64,000 bases of DNA. It comes from a bacterium (lineage in GTDB: Bacteria; Planctomycetota; Planctomycetia; Planctomycetales; Planctomycetaceae). Below are positions 61,315 to 64,000 of this stretch, piece after piece. Both the position numbers and the translations under genes were made by a program. Each line of letters begins with the position of its first letter. Position 1 is the stretch's first letter. The notes beneath the pieces are model-generated. The model was not told the DNA's origin. It saw nothing but the letters and a program-made list of their open reading frames with translations, and did no database searches. The stretch lies in the NCBI GenBank assembly GCA_016124895.1, contig WGMU01000090.1, positions 1 to 64,000 of the forward strand, given 5' to 3'.

Positions 61315-62178
61315 ATGAGACACTGCTTACGTGTGAAGATTGTTCTTGGTCTGCTGGTTCATGTTGCGTCCGCGGCCGGCCAGACGGGCTCTCCTTCGGC
61401 AGCCGCCACAGAACCACCGCGGATTGAGGACTGCGTCTTTACGGCCTCAGTCGATGGGACCGAGCAGAAATACGTGCTTGTCTATCCGTCCGGGGTTGAT
61501 GAGTCAAAGCCGATGACGCTGCTCGTTGCCCTCCACGGGCACGGTTCGGATCGCTGGCAGTTTGTCCGTCAGTCGCGCGGTGAATGCAAAGGAACGCGCG
61601 ACGTCGCAGTCCAGCACAGCCTGCTGCTCGTTTCACCGGACTACCGGGCCACGACGTCCTGGATGGGGCCGAAGGCGGAAGCGGACCTGCTGCAGATTCT
61701 CAAGCTGCTCAAAGAGCGGTTTCGCATTCGTCAGACCATCGTTGCCGGGGGTTCAATGGGCGGGACGGGAGCGTTGACGTTTACGGCGCGGCATCCGGAC
61801 CTCGTCGACGGTGTCGTTGCTCTGAACGGAACTGCGAACCTGGTGACCTATGAGCGGTTTGGCGACGCGATCTCAGCGTCGTTTGGCGGGTCAAGAGACG
61901 CTGTTCCCGACGAGTACCGTCAGCGGAGCGCCGAGTTCTTCCCCGATCGATTCACGATGCCGATCGCCGCGACGACCGGCGGAGCGGACACGGTCGTACC
62001 GCCCGACAGCGTTCTGCGGCTGCTCGACACGATTCGCCCGACGAACTCAAACGTCCTGAGCATTCACCGGCCGCAGGGCGGACACAGCACGAGCTACGAG
62101 GATACGATTGCGGCCCTTGAGTTTGTTGTCACTCGGCTCAAATCCGCACGGGCGAGCGGCGATAACAGCGTCAGGTAG
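61315..62178 (+). CDS. Exported alpha/beta-hydrolase (esterase)
   Basis: This 287-residue protein has a short signal peptide (MRHCLRVKIVLGLLVHVASA) and an alpha/beta-hydrolase fold. The oxyanion loop is VALHGHGSDRWQF near 69. The nucleophile elbow GGSMGG holds Ser147. Asp225 in GGADTVV and His257 in GGHST complete a plausible triad. The layout resembles polyhydroxybutyrate depolymerase and feruloyl/acetylxylan esterase-like proteins. It probably acts on ester bonds of extracellular polymers or sugars in the periplasm. It is close to the divergent Gfo/Idh/MocA gene. A long inverted repeat lies just downstream. Confidence 0.85.
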   Translation: MRHCLRVKIVLGLLVHVASAAGQTGSPSAAATEPPRIEDCVFTASVDGTEQKYVLVYPSGVDESKPMTLLVALHGHGSDRWQFVRQSRGECKGTRDVAVQHSLLLVSPDYRATTSWMGPKAEADLLQILKLLKERFRIRQTIVAGGSMGGTGALTFTARHPDLVDGVVALNGTANLVTYERFGDAISASFGGSRDAVPDEYRQRSAEFFPDRFTMPIAATTGGADTVVPPDSVLRLLDTIRPTNSNVLSIHRPQGGHSTSYEDTIAALEFVVTRLKSARASGDNSVR

Positions 62179-62203
62179 CACGACTGTGCTATGTCGTTTT
62201 TCC

Positions 62204-62265
62204 GTAGCTGAATTCGCAAGAATTCAGACACACACGGACGGCTGAATTGTTGCGAATCCAGCTAC
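62204..62265. repeat. Long inverted repeat after esterase gene
   Basis: The left arm at 62204-62227 and right arm at 62242-62265 are complementary at 22 of 24 positions (GTAGCTG, ATTCGCAA and AATTCAG blocks on the left). The loop is 14 bases. The stem could stop transcription between the esterase and the HAD gene, or be a dispersed repeat copy. No T-run follows. Confidence 0.8.
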
Positions 62266-62308
62266 TTAGCGCTGACGCCGCGCCGCCCGTTTCATCTTCG
62301 AGGTCTCG

Positions 62309-63064
62309 ATGAGTTTCCGTTCGACCGGGAAGTACGATCTGGTCATCTGCGATATCGACGGCTGCCTGTGTCCCGAGTCGCAGGCTCCGATTAACGGGCC
62401 GGCACTCTCGCGAATCGCCGAGCACAACCGATGGGCTCTTCAGCGCGAAGATCGGCCGCTGGTGACGCTGTGCAGCGGCCGGCCCATTGGCTTTGTCGAG
62501 GCGATGGCCCGCTTCATTCACAACACGCGAATCCCATGCGTCGGGGAGAACGGCGTCTGGCTGTGGCGGCCGGACGTCAACGCCTTTGACCTCGACCCGA
62601 CGATCACAGCCGAGCATCTTGAGATTGTCCACGAAGCATCGGCACTGCTACGGTCCCGGTACGCGGCAGAGGGCGTCATCCTGCAGCCTGGCAAAACGGC
62701 GGCGGTCAGTCTTTATCATGCGGATACTGACTATCTCCACTCGATCACGCCGGCGGTCGAAGACGAACTGCTCGGACGCGGCTGGCCGTTTCGAGTCACG
62801 ATGACGTGGCTCTATATCAACATCGATCTGCAACACGTCAGCAAGGCAACTGGAATCGACCGTTTGTTTCAGCAGACCGGCATCGATCCGGCAAGAACGG
62901 CGGGCATCGGCGACACACTCAGCGACCAGTTCATTGCCGACCGTGTTGCGTTCTTTGCGTGCCCGGCGAATGCGAAGGCCGAGATCAGAAAGTCGGCCAG
63001 CTACATTTCACCGTTTGAGGAAATCGACGGCGTGCTTGATATTCTGCGGCACCTGACGGACTGA
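62309..63064 (+). CDS. HAD-superfamily IIB phosphatase (MPGP/sucrose-phosphatase-like)
   Basis: This 251-residue cytoplasmic HAD phosphatase has motif I ICDIDGCL with nucleophile Asp15 and acid Asp17. Motif II is TLCSGRP near 52, with Ser, followed by a C2B-type cap (about 85-185). Motif IV is GIGDTLSDQF near 197, with the metal-binding Asp. The cap type and length match the Cof/SPP/MPGP branch that dephosphorylates sugar phosphates such as mannosyl-3-phosphoglycerate or sucrose-6-phosphate. There is no neighbouring synthase to settle the substrate. The ATG at 62309 is preceded by CTTCGAGGTC with a modest GAGG. Confidence 0.87.
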   Translation: MSFRSTGKYDLVICDIDGCLCPESQAPINGPALSRIAEHNRWALQREDRPLVTLCSGRPIGFVEAMARFIHNTRIPCVGENGVWLWRPDVNAFDLDPTITAEHLEIVHEASALLRSRYAAEGVILQPGKTAAVSLYHADTDYLHSITPAVEDELLGRGWPFRVTMTWLYINIDLQHVSKATGIDRLFQQTGIDPARTAGIGDTLSDQFIADRVAFFACPANAKAEIRKSASYISPFEEIDGVLDILRHLTD

Positions 63065-63136
63065 CAGGCTGCCCGTTTGCGGGACACTGAGCCAGCAGGA
63101 CCGACAGTCGACGTCAACAGGCAGCCCGAGGTGCGT

Positions 63137-64000
63137 ATGGCGGTTCAGAAATCAGCAATGACTCTCCGCGATTCACTTGATCCTTCGCGGTGGTCGATCG
63201 AGTCTGCCGACCTCGAATTCTTTGAACGCCGACTCGCCGACTTCGTACCGCCGGACGCCTTCGATGCTCACGCGCACTGGTATGACCTGCGGCACCTCAT
63301 TCCCAATGATGATTCCATCGAACCATTCGACAATCCCGAAGTCGGCCACGCTGCGATGACCGCGAGTATGCGTCGCTGGATGGGCGACTGTGTGATCAGC
63401 CACGGATTGTACTTTGGCTTTCCAACACGAAACCTCGACTGCATGGCAGCGAACCGGTTTCTCGCTGATCAACTCGCGGCTCATTCAGGTTGCCGCGGTC
63501 TGATGTTGATTCGTCCGGATGACGATCCGGCGGTTGTTGAGCGGACGCTGATTGACGGCGGTTTTTCCGGATTCAAGGTGTATCACGTTTTCGCCAAACG
63601 CGAGGACACGTTTAATGCGGATCAGAGCGAGTTTCTGCCCGACTGGGCCTGGGAGATTGCTCACCAGCGTGGATTGTGGATCACGATGCACATGGTTTTG
63701 CCTCGGGCGCTCAGCGATCCACGCAACCTCAAATACATCCGCAACCGCTGCCTCAGATGGCCGCACGCGAATCTGGTTCTCGCACACGCGGCACGCGGCT
63801 TCAATGCGTCGCACACCGTCAACGCAATCGACGGTCTGCGCGGCATCGACAATGTCTACTTTGATACGTCGGCCGTCTGTGAGTCTGCCGCGTTCGAAGC
63901 CATTATCCGCGTGACAGGGACGACGCGGCTGATGTACGGCAGCGATTTTCCGATCTCCGATCTGCGGGGCAGGGCAGTGTCGGTCGGTGACGGGTTTGTC
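63137..64000 (+). CDS. Amidohydrolase family 2 protein (3' end outside window)
   Basis: An open frame runs from the ATG at 63137 (a GTG at 63131 is also possible) to the end of the window, 288 codons with no stop, so the gene is truncated by the edge. It encodes a TIM-barrel metal hydrolase of the amidohydrolase-2 (Amidohydro_2, decarboxylase/lactonase-like) type. FDAHAHW carries the metal-binding His45 and His47. ITMHMVLP near 178, LVLAHAARG near 217 and YGSDFP near 268, with the catalytic Asp, follow in the usual order. No signal peptide is seen, so the enzyme is cytoplasmic. Members act on lactones, carboxylates or ring-opened amides; the substrate is unknown. Confidence 0.87.
   Translation, partial: MAVQKSAMTLRDSLDPSRWSIESADLEFFERRLADFVPPDAFDAHAHWYDLRHLIPNDDSIEPFDNPEVGHAAMTASMRRWMGDCVISHGLYFGFPTRNLDCMAANRFLADQLAAHSGCRGLMLIRPDDDPAVVERTLIDGGFSGFKVYHVFAKREDTFNADQSEFLPDWAWEIAHQRGLWITMHMVLPRALSDPRNLKYIRNRCLRWPHANLVLAHAARGFNASHTVNAIDGLRGIDNVYFDTSAVCESAAFEAIIRVTGTTRLMYGSDFPISDLRGRAVSVGDGFV

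Overview
The window looks like a chromosomal segment of a planctomycete (phylum Planctomycetota; genus not determinable from sequence alone). The base composition is GC-rich, about 60 percent by eye. The main evidence is a set of gene families typical of that phylum: secreted proteins with Planctomycete cytochrome C domains and DUF1549/DUF1553, DUF1501, the DUF1587/1595/1592/1588/1585 and DUF1552 pair, a ThuA plus dehydrogenase-propeller plus heme giant protein, DUF1080, several Gfo/Idh/MocA oxidoreductases and many HEAT-repeat or amidohydrolase exported proteins. No rRNA, tRNA or CRISPR array was seen.

Layout. 1-140 is the 3' end of a group II intron (domains V and VI). 270-6875 holds a zinc-ribbon membrane protein, an exported DUF1549/DUF1553 cytochrome and a divergent bifunctional proline catabolism enzyme (PutA) with a histone-H1-like basic tail. 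7185-14940 is core metabolism: beta carbonic anhydrase, YchF, aconitase and an FtsX-like permease. 15115-23227 has an exported HEAT protein, a GntP-type permease, an MFS permease, a Tat-exported DUF1501 protein and an RbsD/FucU-like sugar mutarotase, which suggests a sugar uptake and oxidation neighbourhood.

23151-30581 is a six-gene, minus-strand glycan assembly cluster: one GT2, three GT4 glycosyltransferases, an NDP-sugar epimerase/dehydratase and a Gfo/Idh/MocA oxidoreductase. Several genes have 4-nt start/stop overlaps. 31026-41814 is a putative sugar-responsive locus. A XylR-type AraC regulator is divergent from a Gfo/Idh/MocA enzyme, a 1472-residue ThuA/propeller/heme protein and a DUF1592-type cytochrome coupled to a DUF1552 protein. 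41818-45623 carries a HEAT-repeat exported protein and an AT-richer accessory gene that resembles a defence-associated nuclease family.

46106-64000 contains an ICMT-like membrane methyltransferase, two adjacent genes with three amidohydrolase-like domains (two with degraded metal sites), DUF1080, a DUF434 protein, a YtcJ-type amidohydrolase, a PQQ-propeller protein with a Gly/Arg insert, SurE, an acyltransferase, a further Gfo/Idh/MocA gene, an esterase, a HAD phosphatase and a truncated amidohydrolase at the edge.

The most striking non-coding signal is a family of at least seven 77-89 bp imperfect inverted repeats with GCAAAG-type periodic arms. Every copy lies just upstream of a start codon, and one overlaps the 5' end of a reading frame. 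Other, unrelated long inverted repeats occupy further intergenic gaps.
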